NCBI RefSeq assembly: GCF_026013415.1
Contig: NZ_JAPDOK010000005.1
Coordinates: 62,001-126,000, forward strand
Direction: 5' to 3'
From: Sphingomonas caeni
GTDB taxonomy: Bacteria; Pseudomonadota; Alphaproteobacteria; Sphingomonadales; Sphingomonadaceae
Length of the DNA: 64,000 nucleotides
Numbering within the stretch: the first letter of the stretch is position 1; the number at the start of each line of letters is the position of its first letter. A program made the translations under genes and the position numbers. Positions 35,786-44,884 of the stretch are shown one piece after another. A model generated the notes under the pieces. The model had not been told where the DNA came from. It saw only the letters and a program-made list of their open reading frames with translations, and did not search any database.

Positions 35786-37042
35786 ATGACCGACAGTATC
35801 CAGACTTCCGACGTGCCTGTGCCCGGCCAGGACTCGGTGCCCGGCGACCTGATGTCCAAATTCGACGGGCTGATCGCCGAACGCCAGGCATTGCTTGACA
35901 GCGGTGTCCGCGATCCGTTCGCGATCGTGATGGACGAGGTGAAATCGCCCACCGAGGCGGTGATCAAGGGCAAGGACACGATCCTGCTCGGCACCTACAA
36001 CTATATGGGCATGACCTTCGATCCGGACGTGATCCAGGCCGGCAAGGACGCGCTCGATCAGTTCGGCAGCGGCACCAATGGCAGCCGGATGCTCAACGGC
36101 ACCTTCCGCGACCATATGGAGGTCGAGGAGGCGCTGAGGGAATTCTACGGCACCACCGGCGCGATCGTCTTTTCGACCGGCTATATGGCCAATCTCGGGA
36201 TGATCTCCACGCTTGCCGGCAAGGGCGATTACATCATCCTCGACGCGGACAGCCACGCCTCGATCTATGACGGCTGCAAGCAGGGCTATGCCGAGATCGT
36301 CCGCTTCCGCCACAACTCGGTCGAGGATCTCGACAAGCGCCTCGGCCGCCTGCCGCCCGAGGCGGGCAAGCTGGTGGTGCTCGAGGGCGTCTATTCGATG
36401 CTCGGCGATATCGCCCCGCTCGACCAGATGGTCGCGGTCGCCAAGAAGCATGGCGCGATGGTGCTCAGCGACGAGGCGCATTCGATGGGCTTTTTCGGCC
36501 CCAATGGCCGCGGCGTCTACGAGGCGCAGGGGGTCGAGGGCGATGTCGACTTCATCGTCGGCACCTTCTCCAAGTCGGTCGGTACGGTGGGCGGCTTCTG
36601 CGTGTCGAACCATCCCAAGTTCGAGGCGATCCGCCTCGCCTGCCGCCCCTATATCTTCACCGCCAGCCTGCCGCCCAGCGTGGTCGCGACCGCGGCGACC
36701 TCGATCCGCAAGCTGATGCATGCGCACAACAAGCGCGCGCACCTCTGGGAAAACGCCCGCCAGCTCCATGGCGGGCTCAAGGCGATGGGCTTCAAGCTCG
36801 GCACCGAGAATCCGGACAGCGCGATCATCGCGGTGATCCTCGACGATCAGGAGCAGGCGGTGATGATGTGGCAGGGCCTTCTCGAGGCCGGGCTCTACGT
36901 CAACATGGCGCGCCCGCCGGCGACCCCGGCGGGCACCTTCCTGCTGCGCTGCTCGCTGTGCGCCGAGCATACGACCGAGCAGATGATCCGCGTCACAGAG
37001 ATGTTCCGTGCCGTGGGCAAGGCGGTCGGAGTGATCGCCTGA
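35786..37042 (+). CDS. spt: Serine palmitoyltransferase
   Basis: A PLP-dependent alpha-oxoamine synthase that condenses serine with an acyl thioester to 3-ketosphinganine, the first step of sphingolipids. The 418 residues closely match the soluble Sphingomonas enzyme in length. The PLP lysine is Lys263 in T-F-S-K-S-V-G. Other motifs are YNYMGMTFDP, GSGTNGSRMLNGT, DADSHASIYDG and SDEAHSMGFFGPNG. Start and spacing are unambiguous because the ACP gene ends one base before. This gene is the strongest taxonomic marker in the window. Confidence 0.96.
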   Translation: MTDSIQTSDVPVPGQDSVPGDLMSKFDGLIAERQALLDSGVRDPFAIVMDEVKSPTEAVIKGKDTILLGTYNYMGMTFDPDVIQAGKDALDQFGSGTNGSRMLNGTFRDHMEVEEALREFYGTTGAIVFSTGYMANLGMISTLAGKGDYIILDADSHASIYDGCKQGYAEIVRFRHNSVEDLDKRLGRLPPEAGKLVVLEGVYSMLGDIAPLDQMVAVAKKHGAMVLSDEAHSMGFFGPNGRGVYEAQGVEGDVDFIVGTFSKSVGTVGGFCVSNHPKFEAIRLACRPYIFTASLPPSVVATAATSIRKLMHAHNKRAHLWENARQLHGGLKAMGFKLGTENPDSAIIAVILDDQEQAVMMWQGLLEAGLYVNMARPPATPAGTFLLRCSLCAEHTTEQMIRVTEMFRAVGKAVGVIA

Positions 37043-37079
37043 TCTTCTCAGCGGGGCCCGGCTGGCCTAATCGTTACGC

Positions 37080-39005
37080 ATGAGCGAGGAACCCGGCCCC
37101 GAGGCCCCAGTCCGCGACCGCGACTGGCGCATGATCCTGCTCGCCGTGCTCGCATTGGTGGGCGTCGGCGTGCTGGTGCTGCTGCTCAACCTCCAGACCT
37201 CGACCGACCGCGAGCGCGACGCCGCGCTGGAGCGGCAGGCGAAGACCTATGAGGTGATCATCCGCGCGGGCCTGCTCTCGGGGACGATGGCGCAGGCGGA
37301 GGCGTCGCTCGGCCGCTATGTCGTCAGCGGCAATGACGACAAGGAACTAGGCCAGCAATTCTCCGACCAATGGGGCGAGGCGGCGAACCATCTCGCCCGG
37401 CTGGAGGCGCTGACCCGCAGCGATCCGCGCCAGCAGGCGACGCTCAAGCGGCTCCGGACCGCGTTCGAGGCGCGCGGCAAGGAACTCACCGACACCGCGC
37501 TCTATTCGGTGTTCAAGCGCGACCGCGATGCGCTGGGCCGCTATTATCAGGTCCGCGCCACCCCCGCCCGCGCCGAGACCGAGGCGATGGTGCAGCGGGT
37601 GATCGACGACCAGCGCAAGCTGCTGCTCGAACGCAAGGGCGACTCCGCGGCGCTCGCCGACCGCTCGCGCACCGCGACGCGGGTGCTCGGCATCTTCGGC
37701 CTGATCGTGGTGATCGGCGCGGTGATGCTCGGCTACATGACCGTGCAGGCGATCGGCGGGCAGGCGCTGGCGGACGCCGATGCCGATGCCGAGCGGCTGC
37801 GCGCCGCCGAACTGGCCGAGGCGGTCGATGCCGCCACCGCCCAGCTTCGCGCCGAGATGCGCGAGCGCGAGGCCGCCCAGGCACAGCTCCGCCAGGCGCA
37901 GAAGATGGACGCCGTGGGCCAGCTCACCGGCGGGATCGCGCATGATTTCAATAATATGCTGGCCGTCGTGCTTGGCGGACTCGAACTCGCCAAGCGGCGG
38001 CTCCACACCGGCGGCGCCGATGCGCAGAAGCATATCGAGAATGCGATGGAGGGCGCCAACCGCGCCGCGGCGCTCACCCGGCGGCTGCTCGCATTCTCGC
38101 GCGAAGAGGCGCTGCTGCCCAGCGCGATCGAGGCGCATGCGGTGATCGAGGGGATGGCGAACCTGCTCGACCGCACCCTGGGCGGCGCGGTGACGGTGGA
38201 GACGCGCGACGACGGGCTCGGCTGGGTGATCTGGGCCGACCGGCACCAGCTGGAGAATGCGCTGCTCAACCTCGCGGTGAACGCGCGCGACGCGATGAAC
38301 GCGCGGGGCACGCTGAGCTTCGCGACAGGCGGCAGGGCGCTCGCCGCAAATGAGATCGGCGAGTGCGCGGCGGGCGACTATGTCAGCATCGCGGTGGGCG
38401 ATACCGGGTGCGGCATGGCGCCCGAGGTGCTCGAGCGCGTGTTCGAGCCCTTCTTCACCACCAAGCCGGTCGGCAAGGGTACCGGGCTGGGGCTGTCGCA
38501 GCTGTTCGGCTTCGTCCGCCAATCGGGCGGCGAGATCGCGATCGACACGGTCGTCGGCGAAGGCACCACCGTCACCCTTTTCCTGCCGCGCCATATCGGC
38601 GAGGCGGAGGCCGTGACCGATGCGGAGGCGCCCGCCGGGGACGCGCCCGTCCGCGCGCTCGACATCCTCGTGGTCGAGGATGACCCGCGCGTGCTCAACG
38701 CCACCGTCGGCGCGCTGACCGAGCTGGGGCATCGTCCGGTGGCGTGCGACGATCCCCTCGCCGCCCCCGCGCTGATCGACGGGCTCGAGGCGCTCGACCT
38801 GATCGTCTCCGACGTGCTCATGCCCGGCCAGACCGGCCCCGAGATGATCACCGCGCTCGCGCATCGGCTCGATGGGGTCGGCGTGCTGTTCGTGACCGGC
38901 TTTGCCGGCGAGGCCGATGCGAACGCGCTCGGCGGCTATCCGGTGCTACGCAAGCCCTTCACCATGGCGGCGCTGGCAAAGGCGGTGGAGGGCGCGCGCG
39001 CCTGA
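37080..39005 (+). CDS. Hybrid sensor histidine kinase with receiver domain
   Basis: A 641-residue membrane sensor. Helix 1 is at about 18-40, then a periplasmic helical domain of CHASE3 type (about 42-205), and helix 2 at about 207-228. A coiled linker follows (to about 275), then the HisKA domain with the phospho-acceptor in GGIAHDFNNMLAVVLG, and an ATPase domain with N-box LLNLAVNARDAM, GDTGCGMAP and GKGTGLGLSQLFGF. A C-terminal receiver domain has LVVEDDPRVL, SDVLMPGQTGPEM and the conserved Lys in L-R-K-P-F. It is separated from SPT by 37 bases and could be read with it. The partner regulator and signal are unknown. Confidence 0.93.
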   Translation: MSEEPGPEAPVRDRDWRMILLAVLALVGVGVLVLLLNLQTSTDRERDAALERQAKTYEVIIRAGLLSGTMAQAEASLGRYVVSGNDDKELGQQFSDQWGEAANHLARLEALTRSDPRQQATLKRLRTAFEARGKELTDTALYSVFKRDRDALGRYYQVRATPARAETEAMVQRVIDDQRKLLLERKGDSAALADRSRTATRVLGIFGLIVVIGAVMLGYMTVQAIGGQALADADADAERLRAAELAEAVDAATAQLRAEMREREAAQAQLRQAQKMDAVGQLTGGIAHDFNNMLAVVLGGLELAKRRLHTGGADAQKHIENAMEGANRAAALTRRLLAFSREEALLPSAIEAHAVIEGMANLLDRTLGGAVTVETRDDGLGWVIWADRHQLENALLNLAVNARDAMNARGTLSFATGGRALAANEIGECAAGDYVSIAVGDTGCGMAPEVLERVFEPFFTTKPVGKGTGLGLSQLFGFVRQSGGEIAIDTVVGEGTTVTLFLPRHIGEAEAVTDAEAPAGDAPVRALDILVVEDDPRVLNATVGALTELGHRPVACDDPLAAPALIDGLEALDLIVSDVLMPGQTGPEMITALAHRLDGVGVLFVTGFAGEADANALGGYPVLRKPFTMAALAKAVEGARA

Positions 39006-39046
39006 GGTCAATTTCGCCTCCAGGGCAGGACAGTTTGAAGTTGAAT

Positions 39047-39128
39047 CGTCATCCCGGCGAAAGCCGGGACCCAGAGCCACGGGCGACGCGCTGCTTGGCC
39101 CTGGGTCCCGGCTTTCGCCGGGATGACG
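39047..39128. repeat. Inverted repeat, 82 bp (family R1, copy 3)
   Basis: Same arms as copies at 13132 and 16566. It begins 41 bases after the hybrid kinase stop and may act as its transcription end or mRNA cap. Confidence 0.9.
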
Positions 39129-39181
39129 GAATTGGTTCGATTGGAAACCTTGGCGTTCCAGGAAGCGGGTTCCATGCCCGG

Positions 39182-39281
39182 TGTTCCTCGGCGAAGGCCG
39201 GGGCCCAGTTGGGAAAGCTCCCCGGATCTCGCTCCTTGGGCGAGTTCACCGATACTGGGCCCGGGTCTTCGCCGGGGAACA
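39182..39281. repeat. Related inverted repeat, 100 bp (diverged R1 relative)
   Basis: The arms TGTTCCTCGGCGAAGGCCGG and complement CCGGGTCTTCGCCGGGGAACA share the GGCGAAGGCCGGGGCCCAG core with R1 but differ at the ends. It lies 53 bases after R1 copy 3. The remaining gap up to lptF (39282-39419) holds no other clear feature. Confidence 0.8.
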
Positions 39282-39419
39282 TGCGGACTCGGTCGCTGAG
39301 CGTATGCAGACCGCAACTTTGCCGGTGACGGAGTCGGGAACCACCGGTATAGCGGCTGCGCTTACCCTCCGCGGCAGGTCGCCGCCGGCAAGAATGATAA
39401 AGGTCACCGCGCGCGCGCC

Positions 39420-40622
39420 ATGAATTCGATCGATCGCTATATGGCGCGGCTGATCGCGGTGCCGCTGATCTCCACCCTGGTGATCTCGGCGATGCTGCTG
39501 GTGCTCGACCGCATGCTGCGCCTGTTCGAGTTCGTCGCGACCGAGGGCGGGCCGATCAGCGCGGTGTGGCGGATGCTCGCCAACCTGCTCCCCGAATATC
39601 TGGGGCTGGGCATTCCGATCGGGCTGATGCTCGGCATCCTGCTCGCCTTCCGCCGCCTCGCCACCTCGTCCGAACTCGACGTGCTGCGCGCCGTCGGCCT
39701 GAGCTACACAAGGCTCCTGCGCGTGCCCTTCATGTACGCCGTCGCGCTGGCGCTGCTGAACCTCGCCATTGTCGGCTTCCTCCAGCCCTGGGCGCGCTAC
39801 AATTACGAGCAATTGCGCTTCGAGCTGCGCACCGGCGCGCTCGGCGCCTCGATCAAGGTCGGCGAGTTCACCAATTTCGGCGACCGCATGACGCTGCGCA
39901 TCGAGGACAGCCGAAACAGCGGGCGCGAGCTCTCCGGCATCTTCGTCCATATGACGACCAAGGACGGCTGGTATTCGGTCTCGGCGCAGCGCGGCACCTT
40001 CCTGCGCACCGACAATCCCGACGAGATCATCTTCCAGCTGACCAACGGCACGCTGATCCAGAAGAGCAAGGATTCGCCCGTTCCCCGGGTGCTGACCTTC
40101 AGCACGCATAACCTGCCGATTCCGCTACCCAAATATGAGCCGTTCCGGGTTCGGGGAGGCCGCAACCTCGAGCTGACCCTGCCCGAACTCGCCCGAATAG
40201 GGGGAGACCGCGCGCAGAAGCCCGAATTGCGCATCACCAGCCGCGCGGCGTTCCATTACCGCATCGTCGAGATCGCCTCGATGTTCCTGCTGCCCCTCCT
40301 CGCGGCGGCGCTGGGGATTCCGCCGAAGCGATCGACCTCGGCGCTGGGCGTATTCCTGTCGATCGTGATGATCGTGACCTATCACAAGATCAACGAGTAC
40401 GGCCAATCGATTGGCAGCCTCGGCAAGATCGATCCGATCATCGCGATGTGGGTGCCCTTCGCGATCTTCGCGGGGCTCGTCTTCTGGATGTACCATCAGG
40501 TCGCCAATGTCCCCGGCGGGCAGCCGATCGGGGCGCTGGAGAAATGGTTCTCGAAGGCGGTCAAGGCCGTGGCGAGCCTCATCCCCGGGCTCAAGCGCAA
40601 GCGCGCCGAGGACGTGGCATGA
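39420..40622 (+). CDS. lptF: LPS-type export permease LptF
   Basis: An inner-membrane permease of the LptB2FG ABC exporter, which moves lipopolysaccharide-type lipids to the outer membrane. The 400 residues contain the YjgP/YjgQ fold: three N-terminal helices with IDRYMARLIAVPLISTLV and GIPIGLMLGILLAFRRLATSSELDVLRAVG, a periplasmic jellyroll (about 130-265), and three C-terminal helices. The start ATG is not preceded by a strong ribosome site. It overlaps lptG by four bases. Its location next to the sphingolipid genes is notable because sphingomonads use glycosphingolipids in place of LPS. Confidence 0.92.
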   Translation: MNSIDRYMARLIAVPLISTLVISAMLLVLDRMLRLFEFVATEGGPISAVWRMLANLLPEYLGLGIPIGLMLGILLAFRRLATSSELDVLRAVGLSYTRLLRVPFMYAVALALLNLAIVGFLQPWARYNYEQLRFELRTGALGASIKVGEFTNFGDRMTLRIEDSRNSGRELSGIFVHMTTKDGWYSVSAQRGTFLRTDNPDEIIFQLTNGTLIQKSKDSPVPRVLTFSTHNLPIPLPKYEPFRVRGGRNLELTLPELARIGGDRAQKPELRITSRAAFHYRIVEIASMFLLPLLAAALGIPPKRSTSALGVFLSIVMIVTYHKINEYGQSIGSLGKIDPIIAMWVPFAIFAGLVFWMYHQVANVPGGQPIGALEKWFSKAVKAVASLIPGLKRKRAEDVA

Positions 40623-41719
40623 ACCTGCTGGCATTCTTCCCGTCCCGGACGATCTCGCTCTACATGGGCAAGATGTTCATCATCCGCACCTTCGCGGTGC
40701 TCGCGACCTTCATGGTCGTGCTCCAGTCGCTTGACCTGCTCAGCGAATCGGGCAAGATCCTGGCGATTCCGGGCAACGGCGATGCCGAGATATGGCAATA
40801 TGTCGGGCTGCGGCTGCCGCAGATCGTGCAGACCTTCCTGCCCTTTTCGGTGCTGATGGGGACGATCATCACCCTTTCGCAGCTCAACCAGAACAGCGAG
40901 GTGATCTCGCTCAAGGCGTCGGGACTGTCGGCGCACCAGGTGCTCGCGCCCTTGGTTGTGGCCGGGTTCGCGGTCGCGGCGATCTCGTTCACCTTCAACG
41001 AGCGGATCGTCGCGCGCGCGACCGCGTCGCTCGACGCATGGAAGAAGGCCGAATACCGCCACGTCCCCACCGATAACGGCAATCGCCGCAACGTCTGGGT
41101 GCGCACCGGCGACAATCTGATCGAGGTCGAACTGATCAGCGGGCGCGGCAATGCCGCGGTGCTCGACGGCGTGACCGTGCACGAGCGCGACAATCAGCAG
41201 CGGCTCGTCTCGATCGTCACCGGCGTGCGCGGAACGCGCGAGGGCCAGGGCTGGCGGGTGACGGGCGCGCGGCGCTTCGACGTGGCGAGCGGCAAGCAGG
41301 TCGATCTGGGCACCGCGCATATCGGCGACGGGGTGCGGCCCGATCAGTTCACCCTGGCCAAGGTCGATGCCGATGGGCTCGATTTCTTCGCGCTGGCGCA
41401 GGCGATCGACGATCTGAAGGAGGCGGGCCGGCCGACCAAGGCGCTCGAGGGGTCGCTGTGGCACAAGCTGGCGGCGCCGCTCTCCTCCATCCTGATGCCC
41501 CTGCTCGGATCGGTCGCGGCATTCGGGCTGGCGCGATCGGGCAAGCTCTTCATCCGCGCGGTGATCGGGATGGCCCTGGGCTTCCTCTATTTCGTCGCGG
41601 ACAATTTCGCGCTGGCGATGGGCAATCTGGGCGCCTACCCGCCCTGGCTCGCCGCGGGGGGGCCGTTCCTGCTGTTCCTCGCGATCGGCGAGGCGGTGCT
41701 GATCCGGACCGAGGAGTAG
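40619..41719 (+). CDS. lptG: LPS-type export permease LptG
   Basis: The partner permease of LptF. The 366 residues include SLYMGKMFIIRTFAVLATFMVVLQSLDLL, PFSVLMGTIITLSQLNQNSEVISLKASGLSAHQVL (the coupling region to LptB), a periplasmic beta domain (about 115-255), and three last helices. The ATG at 40619 overlaps the lptF stop (ATGA), as in most lptFG pairs. All structural elements are present. lptB is not in the window. Confidence 0.93.
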   Translation: MNLLAFFPSRTISLYMGKMFIIRTFAVLATFMVVLQSLDLLSESGKILAIPGNGDAEIWQYVGLRLPQIVQTFLPFSVLMGTIITLSQLNQNSEVISLKASGLSAHQVLAPLVVAGFAVAAISFTFNERIVARATASLDAWKKAEYRHVPTDNGNRRNVWVRTGDNLIEVELISGRGNAAVLDGVTVHERDNQQRLVSIVTGVRGTREGQGWRVTGARRFDVASGKQVDLGTAHIGDGVRPDQFTLAKVDADGLDFFALAQAIDDLKEAGRPTKALEGSLWHKLAAPLSSILMPLLGSVAAFGLARSGKLFIRAVIGMALGFLYFVADNFALAMGNLGAYPPWLAAGGPFLLFLAIGEAVLIRTEE

Positions 41720-41728
41720 CGGTCCTGC

Positions 41729-42151
41729 TCAGCAAGTGACGGCTGGTTCCACGGCATTATCGATGGTCCCGGCGAAGGTGAACGAGCAGCTCGCCTCGAT
41801 GGGCAGAGTCTTGTCCCCTTCAATGTAGAAGACGTTGAGCTTGTCGCATCCGGCGTCCTGCAGATCCGGGAAATCGTCGATGCTGGCGACCCAGTGCACG
41901 CCAGGCTTCTTGCCAACGACATAGCTGCCGAACACCACGCGCTTGCCGGGCAGATTGAAGTTCAGCAGACGCTTCTGGTCGGCGTCGCCCGCGAAGGCGT
42001 AGTAGCGCTCATAGCATTTGAGATTGCCCGCGCCCTTGGGCAGCACTACGCGCGCCTCGATATCGGCGGCGATGGCGTTCTGCTCGGCGGTCGGCTGCGA
42101 ACAGCCCCCGGAGCAACCGGCGAGCAGCAAAACGGCAAGACGCAAACGCAT
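41729..42151 (-). CDS. Hypothetical lipoprotein
   Basis: A 140-residue predicted lipoprotein. MRLRLAVLLLAGCSGGC carries a lipobox L-L-A-G-C (Cys13), with a second Cys-Ser pair shortly after. The mature part has several Cys (in NLKCYERYYAF, AGCDKLNVFY, EASCSFTF and the last residue), which could pair in the periplasm. Family not recognised. Its promoter lies so close to the ATG that the mRNA is probably leaderless. It is convergent with lptG, with a 9-base gap. Confidence 0.65.
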   Translation of the reverse strand: MRLRLAVLLLAGCSGGCSQPTAEQNAIAADIEARVVLPKGAGNLKCYERYYAFAGDADQKRLLNFNLPGKRVVFGSYVVGKKPGVHWVASIDDFPDLQDAGCDKLNVFYIEGDKTLPIEASCSFTFAGTIDNAVEPAVTC

Positions 42152-42156
42152 GTGAC

Positions 42157-42185
42157 ATTATATCACGCGCCCGGCACGCGGGCAA
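42157..42185 (-). promoter_or_regulatory. Promoter for a probable leaderless mRNA
   Basis: On the minus strand, TTGCCC (42185-42180), a 17-base spacer and a perfect TATAAT (42162-42157) end five bases before the lipoprotein ATG at 42151. Transcription would start at or next to the A of the start codon. Confidence 0.6.
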
Positions 42186-42188
42186 TGC

Positions 42189-43286
42189 TCAGCGCGGCAA
42201 CATCGTGCTCCGCGCAAGGCGGCCGACCAAGCCCGGCAGCCCCGTGTAATTGCCCTTGTGATAGGGCGAGTCCGCATCGAGCGTGGCGATCAGCTTGCGG
42301 TGCGCGGCGCCGAGATTGTGGTACGGCACGCTCGGCAGCAGGTGATGCAGCGCATGGTAGCGCAGCCCCACCGGCGCCCAGAGCGCGGGCAGCAGCGCAG
42401 GCGGGGGCACGTTGACGCTGTCGAGATATTGCGCGGTCACCGTCATCGGCTCGCCTTCATTCTCCCAGAGATGCGCGACAAGGGTGCGGATCTGGTTGAT
42501 CACGGTGGTGACCGAGACCACGCCGAGGAAGATCAGGAACGCCTTGAGCGGGATCGTGCCGGTCGCGAGCAGCGCGATCAGCGTGATCGCCCAGAGGCTC
42601 GCGCCCGCCTCCATCGCCAGCCATTCGGTGCGGAAACGCCCCTCGGGCATACGGCGGCGGTAGGCGGGGTTGATGACGAGGCCCGAATAGCGCTCGATCA
42701 CTGCCTTGCGCAGCGGCGGGATGACCAGCGAGAGCGGCGTCAGCACGCCATAGCGGATCAGCAGGCCGATCGGGGCGAGCACCGCGACGAGCACGAACAT
42801 CGGCAGCGTCCAGGGCTTCATCAGCGCGAGCGGGAGATATTCGGGGTCCTCGATCGTGCCGTATTTCGTCCGGGCATGGTGATGGACATGGACGTCCTCG
42901 TACATGAACGAGGGCACCATCAGCGGGATACCGACGAGAAGGTTCCAGCCGATACGGAAGCCCGGGACATTGCCCGGCTTCATGTGCGAAATCTCGTGGA
43001 TGAAGCTCACCGCGCGATACAAAGCGAGCGCCGCGACCAGGCCGGCGGCCAGCTCAACCGCCAGGTTCTGCGAGACGATCGTCAACGCCAGCGCGCCATA
43101 GCCGACGATCACCGAGGCGAGCAGATCGGCCCAATAGACGCCCGGCCGATGCGCGGCGAGATCGCGCGCCATCTCGGCCGCGACGCGTAGCATCGCCTTG
43201 TCGTCGGCGATCTTTTCGGCGCGACGGGCAGCACCAGGCGCGCCTTCGGCATCGCGCCGTTCAAGAGCAATTGTGCTTTGCATCAT
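42189..43286 (-). CDS. Membrane fatty-acid desaturase/hydroxylase
   Basis: An integral membrane di-iron enzyme, 365 residues. Three histidine boxes are visible: HEISH near residue 100, HVHHH near 136 and a distal HALHHLLP near 315. Four or more hydrophobic segments surround them, in the arrangement of FA_desaturase family proteins. It may introduce a double bond or a hydroxyl into a fatty acid or sphingoid chain; its divergent neighbour is a bCerS-like gene, which favours a sphingolipid role but does not prove it. Start ATG at 43286 or the adjacent ATG at 43283, behind AAGGAAA. Confidence 0.85.
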   Translation of the reverse strand: MMQSTIALERRDAEGAPGAARRAEKIADDKAMLRVAAEMARDLAAHRPGVYWADLLASVIVGYGALALTIVSQNLAVELAAGLVAALALYRAVSFIHEISHMKPGNVPGFRIGWNLLVGIPLMVPSFMYEDVHVHHHARTKYGTIEDPEYLPLALMKPWTLPMFVLVAVLAPIGLLIRYGVLTPLSLVIPPLRKAVIERYSGLVINPAYRRRMPEGRFRTEWLAMEAGASLWAITLIALLATGTIPLKAFLIFLGVVSVTTVINQIRTLVAHLWENEGEPMTVTAQYLDSVNVPPPALLPALWAPVGLRYHALHHLLPSVPYHNLGAAHRKLIATLDADSPYHKGNYTGLPGLVGRLARSTMLPR

Positions 43287-43431
43287 TTTTCCTTGCACAC
43301 AGATAGTGGCTAGATGGTGGCATTTCGAGGTGCGCCGCCATCCGCAATCCCCCTTAGGAACAGCTTGACAGGATGCCGCCCAGGCGGGACTTCACCACCC
43401 GCACACCGTCCGCCAGAAAGGCGCGCCACCC

Positions 43432-44589
43432 ATGTCTTCCCTCGCCATCCGCCCGATCTCGCATTCGTCAAAGGGCGACATCAAGAAGTTCATCGACCTC
43501 GCCTATCGCCTCAATGCGCGCGACCCGAACTGGGTGCCGCCGCTCAAGAGTGACGTCGCCTCGACGATCGATCCCAAGAAGAATGGCTGGTTCAGCCATG
43601 CCGAGGGGCAGCTGTTCCTCGCCGAGCGGGGCGGGCGGCCGGTGGGGCGGATCAGCGCGCATATCGACTTCCTCGCGCTCGAACAGCCGCCCGAACAGGG
43701 CTTCGGCCCCGGCACGGGCTTCTGGGGCTTTTTCGAAGCCGAGGACGAGAATGTCGCCAAGGCGCTGGTCAACGCCGCCGAGCAATGGCTGCGCAACAAG
43801 GGGATGACCCGCGCGCTCGGGCCGGTGAGCCTGTCGATCTGGGAAGAGCCCGGGCTGCTGGTGAAGGGCCACGACCATCCGCCGATGGTGCTGATGGGGC
43901 ATCATCTGCCCGAATATCAGGGCTGGATCGAGGCGATGGGCTATGGCGTGATCAAGAAGCTCTACACCTATGACCTGAACGTCGCGAAGCCCTTCCCCGA
44001 GCTGATCCAGCGCATCGTCGCGATGGGCGAGCGCAATCCCAAGATCCATGTCCGCGAGGTCGACAAGAGCCAGTTCGCGCGCGAGGCCAAGATCATCGTC
44101 GATATCCTCAACGATGCGTGGAGCGACAATTGGGGCTTCGTGCCGCTGACCCAGCCCGAGCTCGACGATGTCAGCACCAAGCTCAAGCCGCTCGTCTATA
44201 CCGAGATGATCCGCATCGCCGAATATGAGGGCGAGCCGGTCGCCTTCATGATCGCGCTGCCCGATCTCAACGACGCGCTGATGCCGCTCAAGGGCAATCT
44301 CTTCCCCTTCGGTTGGCTCAAGCTGCTGCTATGGCTGCGCAGGCCCAAGACCAAGGGCGCGCGCGTGCCGCTGATGGGGGTGGTGAAGCGGCTCCAGGGA
44401 TCGCGGCTGGCGAGCCAGCTGGCCTTCATGATGATCGAATATATCCGCGCGGCCTCGGTCGACGAATATGGTGCGCAGCGCGGCGAAGTGGGCTGGGTGC
44501 TGGAGGATAACCAGGGAATGGTCGCGATCGCCGATGCGATCGAGAGCAAGGTGAACCGGCAGTACAACATCTATGAGAAGGGGCTTTAG
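43432..44589 (+). CDS. GNAT-fold protein, candidate bacterial ceramide synthase (bCerS-like)
   Basis: A 385-residue soluble protein. The N-terminal part, with IKKFIDLAYRLNARDPNWVPPLKSD, FLAERGGRPVGRISAHID and GFFEAEDENVAKAL, has the pattern of acyl-CoA N-acyltransferases, and a second GNAT-like half follows (VAFMIALPDLN, GEVGWVLEDNQGMVAIADAIESKVNRQYNIYEKG). Proteins of this build are often misnamed dATP pyrophosphohydrolases. As I recall, the Caulobacter ceramide synthase bCerS belongs to this type and lies near spt. The spt gene is 6.4 kb upstream here. The specific assignment is inference from family memory and context. Confidence 0.55.
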   Translation: MSSLAIRPISHSSKGDIKKFIDLAYRLNARDPNWVPPLKSDVASTIDPKKNGWFSHAEGQLFLAERGGRPVGRISAHIDFLALEQPPEQGFGPGTGFWGFFEAEDENVAKALVNAAEQWLRNKGMTRALGPVSLSIWEEPGLLVKGHDHPPMVLMGHHLPEYQGWIEAMGYGVIKKLYTYDLNVAKPFPELIQRIVAMGERNPKIHVREVDKSQFAREAKIIVDILNDAWSDNWGFVPLTQPELDDVSTKLKPLVYTEMIRIAEYEGEPVAFMIALPDLNDALMPLKGNLFPFGWLKLLLWLRRPKTKGARVPLMGVVKRLQGSRLASQLAFMMIEYIRAASVDEYGAQRGEVGWVLEDNQGMVAIADAIESKVNRQYNIYEKGL

Positions 44590-44598
44590 GGACGCCTG

Positions 44599-44747
44599 AA
44601 ATCCTCCCCCGGAGGGGGAGGTGGCAGCGCGCAGCGCTGACGGAGGGGTAGTTGCCCCAAACGCCGTCGTTCGCCTGTGGAAACTACCCCTCCACCAGCC
44701 TTCGCTAAAGCTACGGCCGGTCCCCCTCCCCCTCCGGGGGAGGATTT
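44599..44747. repeat. Long intergenic palindrome (family R2, copy 2)
   Basis: The arms AAATCCTCCCCCGGAGGGGG and complement bound about 149 bp. The interior holds GCGCGCAGCGCTG, then AACTACCCCTCC pairing with GGAGGGGTAGTT. It starts 10 bases after the bCerS-like stop. Confidence 0.85.
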
Positions 44748-44884
44748 AACGCAAAAACGGCGCCGCCTCGCTCCGCCTCCCAGCCAGAGCGAACCGGCGC
44801 CGTCCATCGGCGTTGGCCGATCACTTGAACCTGGACGCCGGTCCGCGGCGCGAACGCGACTGGCGCCGCGGACCGGGTTGGGGC

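Noticed and set aside
39182..39281. Treating this repeat as a fifth true R1 copy
   Set aside because: Only the core GGCGAA(A/G)GCCGG(G)GCCCAG is shared; the arm ends differ, so it is listed as a diverged relative.
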